DNA of 64,000 bases from Allobosea sp. CS1GBMeth4 (GCF_900185715.1 NZ_FYAS01000025.1:372001-436000); one strand, 5' to 3'; positions 1 to 9,219 are shown, numbered from the stretch's first letter. Notes: generated by a model from the sequence alone, not told the origin. Translations and numbers: made by a program.

Positions 1-72
1 CCATGGCCGGACATCGCGCCGGGCTCCGCATCCACCGCAACCTGGCAGCGCGAACGACCCACGAACGCCAAC

Positions 73-98
73 GGCCCGCCTCCGTGAGGAGGCGGGCC
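73..98 (-). terminator. GC-rich hairpin after the DUF2852 gene
   Basis: Perfect 11-bp inverted repeat (73-83 and 88-98) with a GTGA loop, placed 31 bases past the stop of the DUF2852 gene on the minus strand. There is no T-run on either side, so intrinsic termination is only likely; it may just protect the mRNA 3' end. Confidence 0.4.
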
Positions 99-128
99 GC
101 CGACGGTCTACGGCTCTGAAGGGGCGGA

Positions 129-578
129 TCAGGCGCTTTCGACAGTATCCGTGCCGCCGTTGCGACGGCGCTCGTTCATGAACTGGTCGAACTCGGCCTT
201 GTCACGGGCCATGCGCAGCCGGCCGAGGAAGTCGTGGAACTCGCGCTGCTCGTCCTCGAGACGGCGCAGCGTCTCCTCGCGATACTCGTCGAAGGCGCGG
301 TTGCCGCTCGACGGCCCGCGGCCCCAGCCGCCGCCGAAGCCACCCCGGCCCCAGGGCTGGGAGCCGCCCATGCGCTCGCGCAGGCGCTCCATCTTGTCCT
401 GCAGGCGGTTCATCCGGTGCTCGTAACGCGCCTGACCACAACCATGTCCCATGCGTCCACTCCAGAACAGAAAGACCAGGGTCGCCAGACCCAGCGGCCA
501 GAAGATGATGAAGCCGAGCACCGCAAAGGCGAGCCAGGCCCCTTTTCCGTATTCATCGAGCTTCGCGACGATCGGCAT
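129..578 (-). CDS. DUF2852 family membrane protein
   Basis: A 149-residue protein of unknown function. After a short head it has one long hydrophobic segment at about residues 13-37, then a Cys/Arg-rich stretch, a charged helix rich in R, M and E that looks coiled-coil, a Gly/Trp/Arg-rich linker, and a basic-acidic helical tail. This order matches DUF2852, found in Rhizobiales as a small inner-membrane protein. The open frame extends upstream to 713, but the ATG at 578 follows a clear GAGAGGAA ribosome site and gives the family N-terminus, so the longer start was rejected. It is monocistronic. The function is not known. Confidence 0.85.
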   Translation of the reverse strand: MPIVAKLDEYGKGAWLAFAVLGFIIFWPLGLATLVFLFWSGRMGHGCGQARYEHRMNRLQDKMERLRERMGGSQPWGRGGFGGGWGRGPSSGNRAFDEYREETLRRLEDEQREFHDFLGRLRMARDKAEFDQFMNERRRNGGTDTVESA

Positions 579-734
579 CGATTCCTCTCGAACCTGAATG
601 GCAGCGGCGGATGCAGCTGCCGGCCAACCTCCCGACCGGCCTTCGCCGACCGTGTGAATGTAAATCACATTCACATATCTGGCCCCGCTTGCCAAGCCCT
701 TCAAGACCGCCAAGCCGAAATTTTCGGAAGGCGG

Positions 735-1382
735 TCAGGCCGGCGGCTCTGGCGGAAGACCCAAGCCCTTGAGATAGATCAACATTCCAGCTTCGAGCAG
801 ATCGGCGGCAGACATCGGAAGAGGGCGCCGGCCGGCATCGGCGCGGCCGAAAAGGGCGGCCACGCCATGCGACATCGCCCAGATGTGCAGCGCCATCATC
901 AGCGCCGGCGGGCGCTTGCCCTGCGGCAGCCCCGCGATCAGCGTCTCCGCCGCCTGCCGCAATTGCAGGAAGGCACGGTCGGCCGCGGCCCGCAATTCGG
1001 GGCTGGCATCGAGCGCCACCCCGGCCTCGAACATCGCCGAATAGAACGCCGGCTCGTCATGCGCGAAGGCGAGGTAGGCGCGGCCCAGCCGGTGGAAAGC
1101 CGTCTCGGCATCGGGTCTGCCATTGTCCCAGGCCCTGGCGAGCGCCGCCTCGAAGGCCGCGAAACCGCGCGCTGCGACATCGGCGAGCAGTTCGTCGCGG
1201 TCGCGATAATGCCGGTAGGGCGCCGCCGGGCTCACCCCCGCCATGCGCGCCGCCTCGGCGAAGGTGAAGCCGTTCGGCCCCTTCTCGCCGATCAGCCCCA
1301 GGGCGGCGCGCACCAGCGCCTCCTTGAGGTTGCCGTGATGATAGCCGCGCGGCTGCTCGGACTCGTTGCGTTTCCAGCTCAT
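735..1382 (-). CDS. TetR/AcrR family transcriptional regulator
   Basis: A 215-residue DNA-binding regulator. Residues about 15-65 form the TetR helix-turn-helix, with the usual helix of alternating A/M residues followed by SPAAPYRHYRDRDEL. The C-terminal half resembles the WHG-type ligand domain (TetR_C_33): a 'WAMSHGVAALF' type segment sits near residue 180. It would act as a dimeric repressor in the cytoplasm; the ligand cannot be read from sequence. No divergent efflux or enzyme gene sits beside it: ybgC lies upstream in the same direction and DUF2852 downstream. Its target may therefore be itself or a distant gene. Confidence 0.85.
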   Translation of the reverse strand: MSWKRNESEQPRGYHHGNLKEALVRAALGLIGEKGPNGFTFAEAARMAGVSPAAPYRHYRDRDELLADVAARGFAAFEAALARAWDNGRPDAETAFHRLGRAYLAFAHDEPAFYSAMFEAGVALDASPELRAAADRAFLQLRQAAETLIAGLPQGKRPPALMMALHIWAMSHGVAALFGRADAGRRPLPMSAADLLEAGMLIYLKGLGLPPEPPA

Positions 1383-1439
1383 GTTACGGGGCCTAACATG
1401 GCGCTCCGCCAGCGTCGATGCCAGCGGGCATCCGGCAGG

Positions 1440-1847
1440 TCAGACGATCTCGAGCCCGAGCCGGTGCCGCAGCAAGTCGGGGATGCGCCGCGCCTTGCCG
1501 CCGCCGACGCAGGCGACCTTGACCTGCGCCGTCACCAGCACCTCCTCGCCGCGCAGGATGCGCTGGTCGAGCTCCATGGTGGCGCCGCGCGCCAGGGTCG
1601 GCCTGGTCTCGACCGTGAGCAGATCGTCCATCACCGCCGGCCTGACGAAATCGATCAGCATGCGCCGCACCGCGAAGCCGAGCGCCGCCTCGCCGTCGAA
1701 GAGCTCGCGCTGCGCGATGCCGAGCGCCCGGATCAGTTCGGTGCGGCCGCGCTCCATGAAGCGCAGATAGGAGGCGTGATAGACGACGCCGGAAAAGTCG
1801 GTGTCCTCGTAATAGACGCGGACTGGGATGGTGTGGGCGCCGGCCAT
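1440..1847 (-). CDS. ybgC: Tol-Pal-associated acyl-CoA thioesterase YbgC
   Basis: A 135-residue hot-dog-fold thioesterase. The N-terminal segment has the YbgC/4HBT signature YYEDTDFSGVVYHASYLRFME at about residues 11-31, including the catalytic Asp, and the length is normal. YbgC hydrolyses short-chain acyl-CoA or acyl-ACP thioesters and is associated with the Tol-Pal envelope genes. In many alphaproteobacteria the order is ruvC-ruvA-ruvB-ybgC-tolQRAB-pal. Here ybgC still follows ruvB on the same strand, with a DUF3828 gene between, but tolQ does not follow; the next gene is a TetR regulator. Confidence 0.9.
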   Translation of the reverse strand: MAGAHTIPVRVYYEDTDFSGVVYHASYLRFMERGRTELIRALGIAQRELFDGEAALGFAVRRMLIDFVRPAVMDDLLTVETRPTLARGATMELDQRILRGEEVLVTAQVKVACVGGGKARRIPDLLRHRLGLEIV

Positions 1848-1934
1848 GGTCGTCCTTCAGCTCGGGCATTGAAGCGCTGTGATGGCGCCGGCGTTCTAGA
1901 CCGGCGGACTGCCCCCGGACAACTCGCCGGCCGC

Positions 1935-2462
1935 TCAGCGCTTGCAGGGCTTGCCCATGAACGAGCCGCAATCATAGGGCTGCGAGAGCGCCGCGCGGAC
2001 GGAATAATCCTTGCCTTCGAACTGGTCGACGATGTCGTCGATGCGCCAGCCGCCGTTCTCCCTGATCATCTGGAAACGGACAGTGACCGGCTTGCCGAAG
2101 CTGCGGAAGCGGGCCTCGACCGTCGCCTTGCCCGCCGCGACCGGAATCGTGCCGAGGGTGAGTTTCCTGATCTCGCCGTCCTGGCCGTTGAGGAAAGGGT
2201 CGGCCCCGATCTGGCCCAGCTCGCCGCTTTCCTCCTGATAGAGGTCGTCGCGCGCGAACAGCGCGGCGAGCTCCCGGCTCATCAGCCTGTCACGATGCGG
2301 CGGGCGCCAGGCCGGCTCGCCCTTGCCGGCAAGAGCCCTGATGGTGATCGCATAAGCGTCGGCGACCGGGCCGCGCGGCGCAGCGTCGTCGGCCCGGGCC
2401 GGCATGGTCGATGCAGCGACAAGCCCGCTGAGGCCGAGCACCGGAGCAAGCGCCTTGCGCAT
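1935..2462 (-). CDS. DUF3828-like secreted protein
   Basis: A 175-residue protein with a Sec signal peptide (MRKAL..., hydrophobic core, cleavage probably after ARA at about residue 24). The mature part has a 'NGQD' motif and a C-terminal 'GGWRIDDI' motif, like DUF3828/NTF2-like periplasmic proteins. The start ATG overlaps the ruvB stop by one base (TGATG), so it is translationally coupled to ruvB. Two Cys near the C-terminus could form a disulphide. Its function is unknown. Its place in the ruv operon is probably historical, since an exported protein cannot act with RuvAB. Confidence 0.8.
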   Translation of the reverse strand: MRKALAPVLGLSGLVAASTMPARADDAAPRGPVADAYAITIRALAGKGEPAWRPPHRDRLMSRELAALFARDDLYQEESGELGQIGADPFLNGQDGEIRKLTLGTIPVAAGKATVEARFRSFGKPVTVRFQMIRENGGWRIDDIVDQFEGKDYSVRAALSQPYDCGSFMGKPCKR

Positions 2463-3514
2463 CACGCCTCCTCCCCCTCGTCGCCGAACAGGCCGAACTG
2501 CGCCCCCTCGCGGCTCGGCTCCGGCATGCCGAGATGGCGGAAGGCGTGCGGGGTCAGAAGACGGCCGCGCGGCGTGCGCTGGATGAAACCCTGCTGCAGC
2601 AGGAAGGGCTCGATGATCTCCTCGATCGCGTCGCGCGGCTCCGACAGCGAGGCGGCGATGGTCTCGATCCCGACCGGGCCGCCGCCGAAATTGATCGCGA
2701 CGGTGGTGAGATAGCGCCGGTCCATCTGGTCGAGGCCGATCGCGTCGACGTCGAGCAGGCCGAGCGCCTTGTCGGCGACCTTGCGGGTGACGATCGCGTC
2801 CCCGTCGACAATGGCGAAATCGCGCACCCGCCTGAGCAGCCGCCCGGCGATGCGGGGCGTCCCGCGCGAGCGCCGCGCGATCTCGTTGGCGCCGTCGTCC
2901 GACATCGGCACGCCGAGCACCCGAGCCCCACGCGCGACGATGCCCTGCAGCTCCTCGACCGTGTAGAACTGCAGGCGGATCGGGATGCCGAAGCGGTCGC
3001 GCAGTGGTGTCGTCAGGAGGCCGGCGCGGGTGGTGGCGCCGACCAGAGTGAACTTCGGCAGGTCGATCTTGACCGAGCGCGCCGCCGGCCCCTCGCCGAT
3101 GATCAGGTCGAGCTGGTAGTCCTCCATCGCCGGGTAGAGGATCTCCTCCACCGCCGGATTGAGCCGGTGGATCTCGTCGATGAAGAGCACGTCGCGCTCC
3201 TCGAGATTGGTCAGCTGCGCCGCGAGGTCGCCGGCCTTGGCGATCACCGGCCCCGAGGTCGAGCGGAAATTGACGCCGAGCTCGCGCGCCACGATCTGCG
3301 CCAGCGTCGTCTTGCCGAGGCCCGGCGGGCCGACGAACAGGACATGGTCGAGCGCGTCGCCGCGCGTGCGGGCGGCGTTGATGAAGACCTGGAGGTTGGC
3401 GCGCGCGGCCGCCTGGCCGGTGAAATCGGCGAGCGAGAGCGGCCGCAGCGAGGCCTCGCTGTCGTCGTCGCGCTTGTCGGCCGACATCAGGCCGGGTCGC
3501 TTCGGGTCGCTCAC
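2462..3514 (-). CDS. ruvB: Holliday junction branch migration DNA helicase RuvB
   Basis: A 350-residue AAA+ motor that drives branch migration of Holliday junctions with RuvA. Walker [10 protein letters not shown] lies at about 62-70 and Walker B DEIH at about 113-116, followed by sensor motifs and the C-terminal winged helix ([12 protein letters not shown]...). Length and all motifs are normal. The start used is a GTG at 3514 that overlaps the GNAT stop as GTGA; an in-frame ATG nine codons later is an alternative. It is part of the ruvC-ruvA-GNAT-ruvB run. The acidic tail EEGEEA is unremarkable. Confidence 0.97.
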   Translation of the reverse strand: MSDPKRPGLMSADKRDDDSEASLRPLSLADFTGQAAARANLQVFINAARTRGDALDHVLFVGPPGLGKTTLAQIVARELGVNFRSTSGPVIAKAGDLAAQLTNLEERDVLFIDEIHRLNPAVEEILYPAMEDYQLDLIIGEGPAARSVKIDLPKFTLVGATTRAGLLTTPLRDRFGIPIRLQFYTVEELQGIVARGARVLGVPMSDDGANEIARRSRGTPRIAGRLLRRVRDFAIVDGDAIVTRKVADKALGLLDVDAIGLDQMDRRYLTTVAINFGGGPVGIETIAASLSEPRDAIEEIIEPFLLQQGFIQRTPRGRLLTPHAFRHLGMPEPSREGAQFGLFGDEGEEA

Positions 3515-3999
3515 AATTCGATCTCCAGCTCCAGCGCGTCATGCACCGGAATGCCCTGGTAGCCTGTCTTGATGATCGTCGGGATCACCGAGCGATAGGC
3601 GTCGATCGCCTCGATATACAGCCCGGAGAAGCGGAAGCCATGCTTCTGGTAGAAGGTCAGCCCGGGCATGTTGTCATTGGTCAGCATCGCCCGCAGCCTG
3701 ACGGCGCCCGCGGCCCTCGCCGCCCCCTTCACCGCTTCGAGCATTCGCGACGCCACGCCCTCGCCCGGCTTCAGCGAATGCAGCGCGCACAGCACCGCCG
3801 TCTCGCCGTCGAGCGCCCAGCTCGCCGCCGCCAGCAACTGGCCGTCGGCCGTGAACATGCCGAGCAGGGGCAGCTCGGCGCAATCATACACCCTGAGGCC
3901 GATCATCATGCGATGCGAGCCCCAATGCCGCATCATCAGAGCAAGGAAGCCGGATTTGTCGGCGATCTCGCGGAAGATCACCGGCGGTTCCCTGCTCAC
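3511..3999 (-). CDS. GNAT-family N-acetyltransferase inserted in the ruv operon
   Basis: A 162-residue protein. The central acetyl-CoA-binding loop looks like a GNAT motif A ([13 protein letters not shown] at about residues 82-94), followed by a motif-B-like segment [12 protein letters not shown]. Its substrate is unknown. The start is a GTG at 3999 overlapping the ruvA stop (GTGA), and its stop overlaps the ruvB GTG, so the three genes are translationally coupled. Upstream reading frame belongs to an antisense-like extension and was rejected. It could acetylate a protein (perhaps a repair factor) or a small molecule; the operon position is the only clue. Confidence 0.82.
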   Translation of the reverse strand: MSREPPVIFREIADKSGFLALMMRHWGSHRMMIGLRVYDCAELPLLGMFTADGQLLAAASWALDGETAVLCALHSLKPGEGVASRMLEAVKGAARAAGAVRLRAMLTNDNMPGLTFYQKHGFRFSGLYIEAIDAYRSVIPTIIKTGYQGIPVHDALELEIEL

Positions 4000-4613
4000 T
4001 TCGCCAGCTCCTTCAGGCCGAGCCGGATCAGCTGCGCCGTGCCGGCTCCCTCGCCTGCTCCGCGCGATGCTGCGGCGACCGCCGCCACCGCCTGCGCCTG
4101 CGGATAGCCGAGATTGGTCAGCGCCGATACGGCGTCCGCCACCGGCTGCGGCAGCTTCCTGTCCTCGAGCGCGCCGGAAAGCTGCGCCAGCGCCGGGTCG
4201 ACATGGCCGAAGGCCGGCGCCTTGTCCTTGAGCTCGGCGCAGATGCGCTGGGCGAGCTTGGGGCCGACGCCGGGCGCGCGCGCCACCGCCGCCTTGTCGT
4301 TGCTCGCGATCGCGGTCGCGAGCGCGCCGGGATCGAGCGTCGAGAGGATGGCGAGCGCGACCTTGGCGCCGACGCCCTGAACCATCTGCATCAGCCGGAA
4401 CCAGTCGCGCTCCGCATCGGAGAGGAAGCCGTAGAGCCGGATCGCATCCTCGCGCACATGCGTCTCGATCGACAGCGCCGCCGCCTCGCCGACCTTCGGC
4501 AGGCGCTGCAGCGTGCGCGAGGAACATTGCACGACATAGCCGACGCCCTGCACGTCGACGATGACGTGGTCCTCGCCATACGAATCGATGATGCCCTTGA
4601 GCTTTCCGATCAT
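3996..4613 (-). CDS. ruvA: Holliday junction branch migration protein RuvA
   Basis: A 205-residue protein that binds the four-way junction as a tetramer and loads RuvB. It has the N-terminal OB fold (MIGKLKG...), two helix-hairpin-helix motifs in the middle ([11 protein letters not shown] and [10 protein letters not shown]), and the flexible linker leading to the RuvB-binding C-terminal UBA-like domain. I chose the ATG at 4613 because every RuvA begins MIG-LKG. An AGGAGG lies almost touching this ATG (one base apart), so the ATG at 4628, five codons upstream, could also be used. It is followed by the coupled GNAT and ruvB genes. Confidence 0.96.
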   Translation of the reverse strand: MIGKLKGIIDSYGEDHVIVDVQGVGYVVQCSSRTLQRLPKVGEAAALSIETHVREDAIRLYGFLSDAERDWFRLMQMVQGVGAKVALAILSTLDPGALATAIASNDKAAVARAPGVGPKLAQRICAELKDKAPAFGHVDPALAQLSGALEDRKLPQPVADAVSALTNLGYPQAQAVAAVAAASRGAGEGAGTAQLIRLGLKELAK

Positions 4614-4700
4614 GCCTCCTGTTAGCATGGCCGCAGCCCGCCGCCAGACCGGATCGAACGCGCCGGACCCGCATTCTCCACCGGCGTCTGCCGATCGCGA

Positions 4701-5219
4701 CTATGCCTTCCGCAGCTGATACTGCGCCAGCAGCGCCCGCGCGCCGCGATGCTGCGCATGGCAGATCGCGACGGCGAGCGCGTCCGCCGCGTCGGCGCTG
4801 CGCGTCTCGGCCCTGGGCAGCAGGACGCGGATCATCGCCTGCACCTGTTTCTTGTCGGCATGGCCGACGCCGACGACGGTCTTCTTCACCAGATTGGCGG
4901 CGTATTCGGCGACGTCGAGCCCCGCCAGCGCCGGCACGACCAGCGCGATGCCGCGCGCCTGGCCGAGCTTCAGCGCCGATTGCGGGTCCCGGTTGACGAA
5001 GGTCTCCTCGACCGCGACCTCCTGCGGCTGATGCCGCGAGATCACGCCGGCGATGCCTTCGTGCAATTGCCGCAGGCGATCGGCCAGCGACTGCTTCTCG
5101 TCGCTCTCGACCACGCCGCAGGCGACGAAGGAGAGCTTCGTCCCCTCGCTGACGACGACGCCCCAGCCGGTCTTCCTGAGACCGGGGTCGAGGCCGAGAA
5201 TGCGAATCGGATCGGACAT
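4701..5219 (-). CDS. ruvC: Crossover junction endodeoxyribonuclease RuvC
   Basis: A 172-residue RNase-H-fold resolvase that cuts Holliday junctions symmetrically. The catalytic Asp is in [12 protein letters not shown] (about residue 11); the conserved [10 protein letters not shown] follows at about 69-78 and the C-terminal [12 protein letters not shown] carries the last acidic residues. The length is normal. It is the first gene of the ruv run, with ruvA 87 bases downstream. Confidence 0.97.
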   Translation of the reverse strand: MSDPIRILGLDPGLRKTGWGVVVSEGTKLSFVACGVVESDEKQSLADRLRQLHEGIAGVISRHQPQEVAVEETFVNRDPQSALKLGQARGIALVVPALAGLDVAEYAANLVKKTVVGVGHADKKQVQAMIRVLLPRAETRSADAADALAVAICHAQHRGARALLAQYQLRKA

Positions 5220-5346
5220 CGGCGCAGACTAGATGATTCCCCTGCCAGGGATGGATGAACGACGCTCATCGCTGTCATCACCGCGACGGGGGTTGATTGG
5301 CGGGCGCCTTGCGTGAAGGAAAGAAAATCCTTCCCCGGCCGCTCCG

Positions 5347-6126
5347 ATGACCGCTCTCCTGACCTCGCTTTTTCCCGATGTGACGGCGGACGGCATCGCC
5401 GTCCTCCTCGGCGCGACGCTGCTCGGCGGGCTGGTCCGCGGCTTCACCGGCTTCGGCTTCGCCATGGTGTTCATGCCGCTGGCCTCGATCGTGCTCGGCC
5501 CGGTCGCCGCGCTCGGGCTGATCTGGGTGATCGACCTGCCCTTCGCCCTGCCGCTGGCGGCGCGCTCGGCGAAGCGGGCGGAGTGGCGCGAGGTCATCCC
5601 GCTGCTGATCGCCGCGACACTGACGCTGCCGCTCGGCATCGCCTTGCTCACCTGGCTGGACCGAGAGACCATGCGCTGGATCCTCGCCCTGCTGGTGCTC
5701 GCCGCCGTGCTGCTGATGGCCTCGGGCTGGCGCTATCACGGGCGCCCCGGCGTCACGCTCTCGCTCGGCGTCGGCGCGGCCTCCGGCCTCTGCAACGGCC
5801 TCGCCAGCATCGGCGGCATGCCCCTCGCCGTGTTCTGGCTCGGCGCCCAGCGCAACGACCGCCACAAGACCCGCGCCAATCTGCAGACCTATTTCGGGCT
5901 GAGCACCGTGGTGAGCGGCACGGTGCTGGCGCTGAAGGGCATCATCACCCTCGCCTCGGCGCTGATGGCGCTGCCGCTCTTCGCCGTCTACGGCGCCGGT
6001 CTCTGGCTCGGCACCCACGCCTTCGGCCTGGCGTCCGAGCAGACCTTCCGGCGGATCGCCTATCTGACGATCTTCCTGAGCGCGCTCGTCAGCCTGCCGT
6101 TCTGGGATGCGCTGATCGGGCGGTAG
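5347..6126 (+). CDS. TauE/SafE family sulfite/organic anion exporter
   Basis: A 259-residue polytopic inner-membrane protein with about eight predicted hydrophobic segments. The first contains the family Gly-rich RGFTGFGFAMVF and the fifth the matching CNGLASIGGMPLAVFW, the two-fold repeat typical of TauE/SafE. Family members export sulfite, sulfoacetate or related C2 anions; the substrate here cannot be told. It is monocistronic between ruvC (divergent) and the convergent yebC. A palindromic repeat follows its stop. A second family member lies at 39310-40068. Confidence 0.88.
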   Translation: MTALLTSLFPDVTADGIAVLLGATLLGGLVRGFTGFGFAMVFMPLASIVLGPVAALGLIWVIDLPFALPLAARSAKRAEWREVIPLLIAATLTLPLGIALLTWLDRETMRWILALLVLAAVLLMASGWRYHGRPGVTLSLGVGAASGLCNGLASIGGMPLAVFWLGAQRNDRHKTRANLQTYFGLSTVVSGTVLALKGIITLASALMALPLFAVYGAGLWLGTHAFGLASEQTFRRIAYLTIFLSALVSLPFWDALIGR

Positions 6127-6132
6127 CGACGG

Positions 6133-6228
6133 CCGTCATGCTCGGGCTTGACCCGAGCATCTCGTGACGAGGAATTACCGGAGTTTTCATCCGGCAGGAG
6201 ATTCTCGGGTCAAGCCCGAGAATGACGG
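6133..6228. repeat. Palindromic intergenic repeat, copy 1
   Basis: Two arms of about 31 bases (6133-6163 and 6198-6228) are inverted copies of each other with two mismatches, and each arm is also a hairpin by itself (CTCGGG-CTTGA-CCCGAG). The element fills the gap between the convergent tauE and yebC stops. It starts CCGTCATG and ends ATGACGG, like the copies at 9220 and 17595. It could act as a bidirectional terminator or a REP-like mobile repeat. Confidence 0.8.
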
Positions 6229-6234
6229 AGGATT

Positions 6235-6981
6235 TCAGCCGCCGAGCTTGGCCATCACCTCGTCGGCGATCTCGAAATTGGCGAAGACGTTCTGGACGTC
6301 GTCGTCATTGTCGAGCGCTTCCATCAGCTTCATCATCGAGGCGGCCTTGTCCTCGTCGAGCGGCGTCGTGGTGGTCGGCCGCCAGACCGGCTTGGCCGAG
6401 GCCGGCGCGCCGAGCGCGGCCTCGAGCGCCTTCGAGACCTCGTTCAGGGCGTCGAAGGCGCACAGGATGGTGTGGCCGTTCTCGTCCGAGATCACGTCGT
6501 CGGCGCCGGCCTCGATCGCCGCTTCCATCACCTTGTCGGCATCGCCCGCTTCCGGCGGATAGCTGATCTCGCCGACGCGGTTGAACATGAAGGACACCGA
6601 ATTGCTCTCGCCGAGCGCCCCGCCGGACTTGGTGAAATAGGAGCGGACGGCGGACGCGGTGCGGTTGCGGTTGTCGGTCAGCGCCTCGACGATCACGGCG
6701 GTGCCGCCGGGGCCGTAGCCCTCGTAGCGCACCTCGTCGTAGTTCTCGCCGTCGCCGCCGATCGCCTTCTTGATCGCGCGCTCGATATTGTCCTTCGGCA
6801 TGTTCTCGGCGCGCGCCGCCAGCACGGCCATGCGCAGGCGCGGATTCATGTTCGGGTCGGGCATGCCCATCTTGGCGGCGACGGTGATCTCACGGGCCAG
6901 TTTCGAGAACAGCTTGGAGCGCACCGCATCCTGCTTGCCCTTGCGGTGCATGATGTTCTTGAACTGTGAATGGCCGGCCAT
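6235..6981 (-). CDS. yebC: YebC/PmpR family regulatory protein
   Basis: A 248-residue protein beginning [19 protein letters not shown], the invariant YebC N-terminus, followed by the three-domain fold. In the middle, [20 protein letters not shown] (about 95-114) is the family signature. Members are described as DNA-binding transcriptional regulators and, more recently for some, as translation factors acting on proline-rich stalls. In many bacteria yebC adjoins ruvCAB; here a TauE gene separates them and yebC is convergent to it. It is divergent from phoX with a 135-base shared upstream region. Confidence 0.95.
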   Translation of the reverse strand: MAGHSQFKNIMHRKGKQDAVRSKLFSKLAREITVAAKMGMPDPNMNPRLRMAVLAARAENMPKDNIERAIKKAIGGDGENYDEVRYEGYGPGGTAVIVEALTDNRNRTASAVRSYFTKSGGALGESNSVSFMFNRVGEISYPPEAGDADKVMEAAIEAGADDVISDENGHTILCAFDALNEVSKALEAALGAPASAKPVWRPTTTTPLDEDKAASMMKLMEALDNDDDVQNVFANFEIADEVMAKLGG

Positions 6982-7048
6982 ACGCCCAAATCTCCGCTGC
7001 TTCTGCGCCGCGCGGCTTATACTCAGCCGGCTCGCCGCGAGGCAAGCG

Positions 7049-7066
7049 CCGTCACCGCTCTGTCAA
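7049..7066 (+). promoter_or_regulatory. Candidate Pho box upstream of phoX
   Basis: CCGTCAC-CGCT-CTGTCAA is an 18-base direct repeat with the 7-4-7 spacing of PhoB boxes (consensus CTGTCAT-N4-CTGTCAT); the half sites match 5 and 6 of 7 bases. It lies 51 bases before the phoX ATG, and a weak TCTAGC -10-like element starts nine bases after it. This fits phosphate-starvation activation by PhoB. Confidence 0.55.
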
Positions 7067-7116
7067 GCGCCGCTTCTAGCTTGGACCAAGTCGAATGTCA
7101 GCGATCGGGACCGGTC

Positions 7117-9120
7117 ATGAGCCAAGAAAACCAATATGAATCCACCTTCGGCGCCAGCATGCTCGAGCATGACGACGCGCCGCCGCAGAACCGGTCCGAC
7201 AACCCGACCATGGGCGAGCTGATCGGCCAGCGCTTCTCGCGCCGCGGCCTGCTGAAGGGCGCGCTCGCCGTCTCGGCGATCTCGGCGACGGTCGGCGCCG
7301 CCGCGCTCGCCACGGCCGAAGAGGCCAGGGCCGAGACGAAGGGCTCGGCCTTCAGCTTCAAGGAGGTCGAGGCCGGCGTCGATGCCGATCATCACGTCGC
7401 CGACGGCTATCAGGCCGACGTGCTGCTGCGCTGGGGCGACCCGCTCTTCCCCGACGCGCCGGCCTTCGATCCGGCGAAGCAGACGCCCGAAGCGCAGGCG
7501 AGGCAGTTCGGCTACAACAACGACTTCGTCGGCTATCTGCCACTGCCCGGCGCCGCCGACCCCTCGGCCCATGGCGTGCTCTTCGTCAACCACGAATACA
7601 CCAACCCGCATCTGATGTTCCCCGGCGTCGTCGAGATCAAGGACGGCAAGCCGGTGCTGAAGAACGCGACCATGGAGCGCTACGCCATCGAGGCGATGGC
7701 GCATGGCGCGACCGTCGCGGAGATCCGCAAGACCGACGGCAAATGGGCGCTGGTCAGGGATTCGAAGTACAATCGCCGCATCACGGTGGCGACCGAGATG
7801 CAGCTCTCCGGCCCCGTCGCCGGTACCGAGCGCGTCAGGACCGGCGCCGACGCCAGCGGCCGCAAGGTCTTCGGCACGCTCAACAACTGCTCCGGCGCGA
7901 TGACGCCCTGGGGCACCTTCGTCTCCGGCGAGGAGAACTTCCACGGCTATTTCTCCGGCAAGCTGCCGGACGGCCATCGCGAGGAAGCCAACTACAAGCG
8001 CCTCGCCATCCCCTCCTCGCCCTATGCCTGGGGCCGCTTCGAGGAGCGCTTCGACCTCGCCAGGGAGCCGAACGAGGCCAACCGCTTCGGCTGGGTGATC
8101 GAGGTCGACCCCTTCGATCCGAACTCCGTGCCGAAGAAGCGCACCGCACTCGGACGCTTCAAGCATGAAGGCGCCGACAACATCGTCGCCAGGGACGGCC
8201 GCGTCGTCGTCTATCTCGGCGACGACGAGCGCTTCGACTACGTCTACAAATTCGTGACCGCCGGCCGTTTCGATCCGAACAACCGCGCCGCGAACATGGA
8301 CCTGCTCGATTCCGGCACGCTCCATGTCGCCAAGTTCGCCGCCGACGGCACGGTGGAATGGCTGCCGCTGGTCTTCGGCCAGGGCCCGCTCACCGCGGCC
8401 AACGGCTTCGCCAGCCAGGCCGACGTACTGATCGAGACCCGCCGCGCCGGCGACCTGCTCGGCGCCACCAAGATGGACCGGCCGGAGGACATCACCCCGA
8501 ACGGCGTCACCGGCCGCGTCTATGTGATGCTGACCAACAACACCAGCCGCAAGGACGAACAGGTCGACGCCGCCAATCCACGCGCGAAGAACGCCTTCGG
8601 CCACATCATCGAGATCATCGAGGATGGCGGCGACTTCACCGCGACCAGGGGCAAATGGGAGATCCTGCTGACATGCGGCGACCCGTCCGTCGCCGCGGTC
8701 GGCGCGAGCTTCTCGACCGAGACCAGCAAGAACGGCTGGTTCGGCATGCCGGACAATGCCGTGGTCGATTCCGCCGGCCGGCTCTGGGTCGCGACCGACG
8801 GCAACGGCCCGAAGGAGACCGGCCGCACCGACGGTCTCTGGGCGGTCGACACCGAGGGCGGGGCGCGCCGGACCTCGAAGCTGTTCTACCGTGTGCCGCA
8901 CGGCGCCGAGCTCTGCGGCCCCTGCTTCACGCCTGACGACAGCACCGCCTTCGTCGCCGTCCAGCACCCGGGCGATGACGGCCCGGACTGGCCGGCCTTC
9001 GGCCGCCGCTCCTATTACGAAGACCTCTCCACCCGCTGGCCGGACTTCAAGCCGGACATGCCGACGCGGCCCTCGGTCGTCGCGATCACCCGCAAGGGCG
9101 GCGGCAAGATCGGGGTGTGA
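7117..9120 (+). CDS. phoX: PhoX family alkaline phosphatase (DUF839), Tat-exported
   Basis: A 667-residue protein. About 35 residues precede a twin-arginine signal (FSRRGLLKGALAVS..., signal to about residue 70), so the folded metalloenzyme is exported by Tat. The mature part is full-length DUF839/PhoX with the conserved NCSGAMTPWGTFVSGEENF and DGLWAVDTEG-type blade motifs of its beta-propeller. PhoX enzymes are Ca/Fe-dependent phosphatases releasing phosphate from esters in the periplasm. The ATG at 7117 was chosen over an upstream in-frame start at 6970 that would overlap yebC. The gene has a Pho-box-like site upstream and a strong terminator downstream. The true substrate is not certain. 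Confidence 0.9.
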   Translation: MSQENQYESTFGASMLEHDDAPPQNRSDNPTMGELIGQRFSRRGLLKGALAVSAISATVGAAALATAEEARAETKGSAFSFKEVEAGVDADHHVADGYQADVLLRWGDPLFPDAPAFDPAKQTPEAQARQFGYNNDFVGYLPLPGAADPSAHGVLFVNHEYTNPHLMFPGVVEIKDGKPVLKNATMERYAIEAMAHGATVAEIRKTDGKWALVRDSKYNRRITVATEMQLSGPVAGTERVRTGADASGRKVFGTLNNCSGAMTPWGTFVSGEENFHGYFSGKLPDGHREEANYKRLAIPSSPYAWGRFEERFDLAREPNEANRFGWVIEVDPFDPNSVPKKRTALGRFKHEGADNIVARDGRVVVYLGDDERFDYVYKFVTAGRFDPNNRAANMDLLDSGTLHVAKFAADGTVEWLPLVFGQGPLTAANGFASQADVLIETRRAGDLLGATKMDRPEDITPNGVTGRVYVMLTNNTSRKDEQVDAANPRAKNAFGHIIEIIEDGGDFTATRGKWEILLTCGDPSVAAVGASFSTETSKNGWFGMPDNAVVDSAGRLWVATDGNGPKETGRTDGLWAVDTEGGARRTSKLFYRVPHGAELCGPCFTPDDSTAFVAVQHPGDDGPDWPAFGRRSYYEDLSTRWPDFKPDMPTRPSVVAITRKGGGKIGV

Positions 9121-9170
9121 ACAGCTGGAGATCGGTCAGGGCCGGCTCGGCCCGGCGATTCCCAAATGAA

Positions 9171-9201
9171 ACGCCCGGCGAAAGCCGGGCGTTTTTCTTT
9201 T
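9171..9201 (+). terminator. Rho-independent terminator of phoX
   Basis: An 8-bp perfect stem (9172-9179 with 9184-9191), GAAA tetraloop, then TTTTTCTTTT. It is a textbook intrinsic terminator 51 bases past the phoX stop. Confidence 0.93.
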
Positions 9202-9219
9202 GGCTGCCATGTGGCTCTG

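Noticed and set aside
234-2714. Very long open frames on the opposite strand of real genes (for example 234-2714, 14303-16867, 60348-63419)
   Set aside because: High GC makes stop-free antisense frames common; the products are Arg/Gly/His-rich without domains, and the opposite strands carry clear known genes.
6970-7116. Longer N-terminus for PhoX starting at 6970
   Set aside because: It would overlap yebC and the Pho box, and the ATG at 7117 gives a normal Tat-signal protein.
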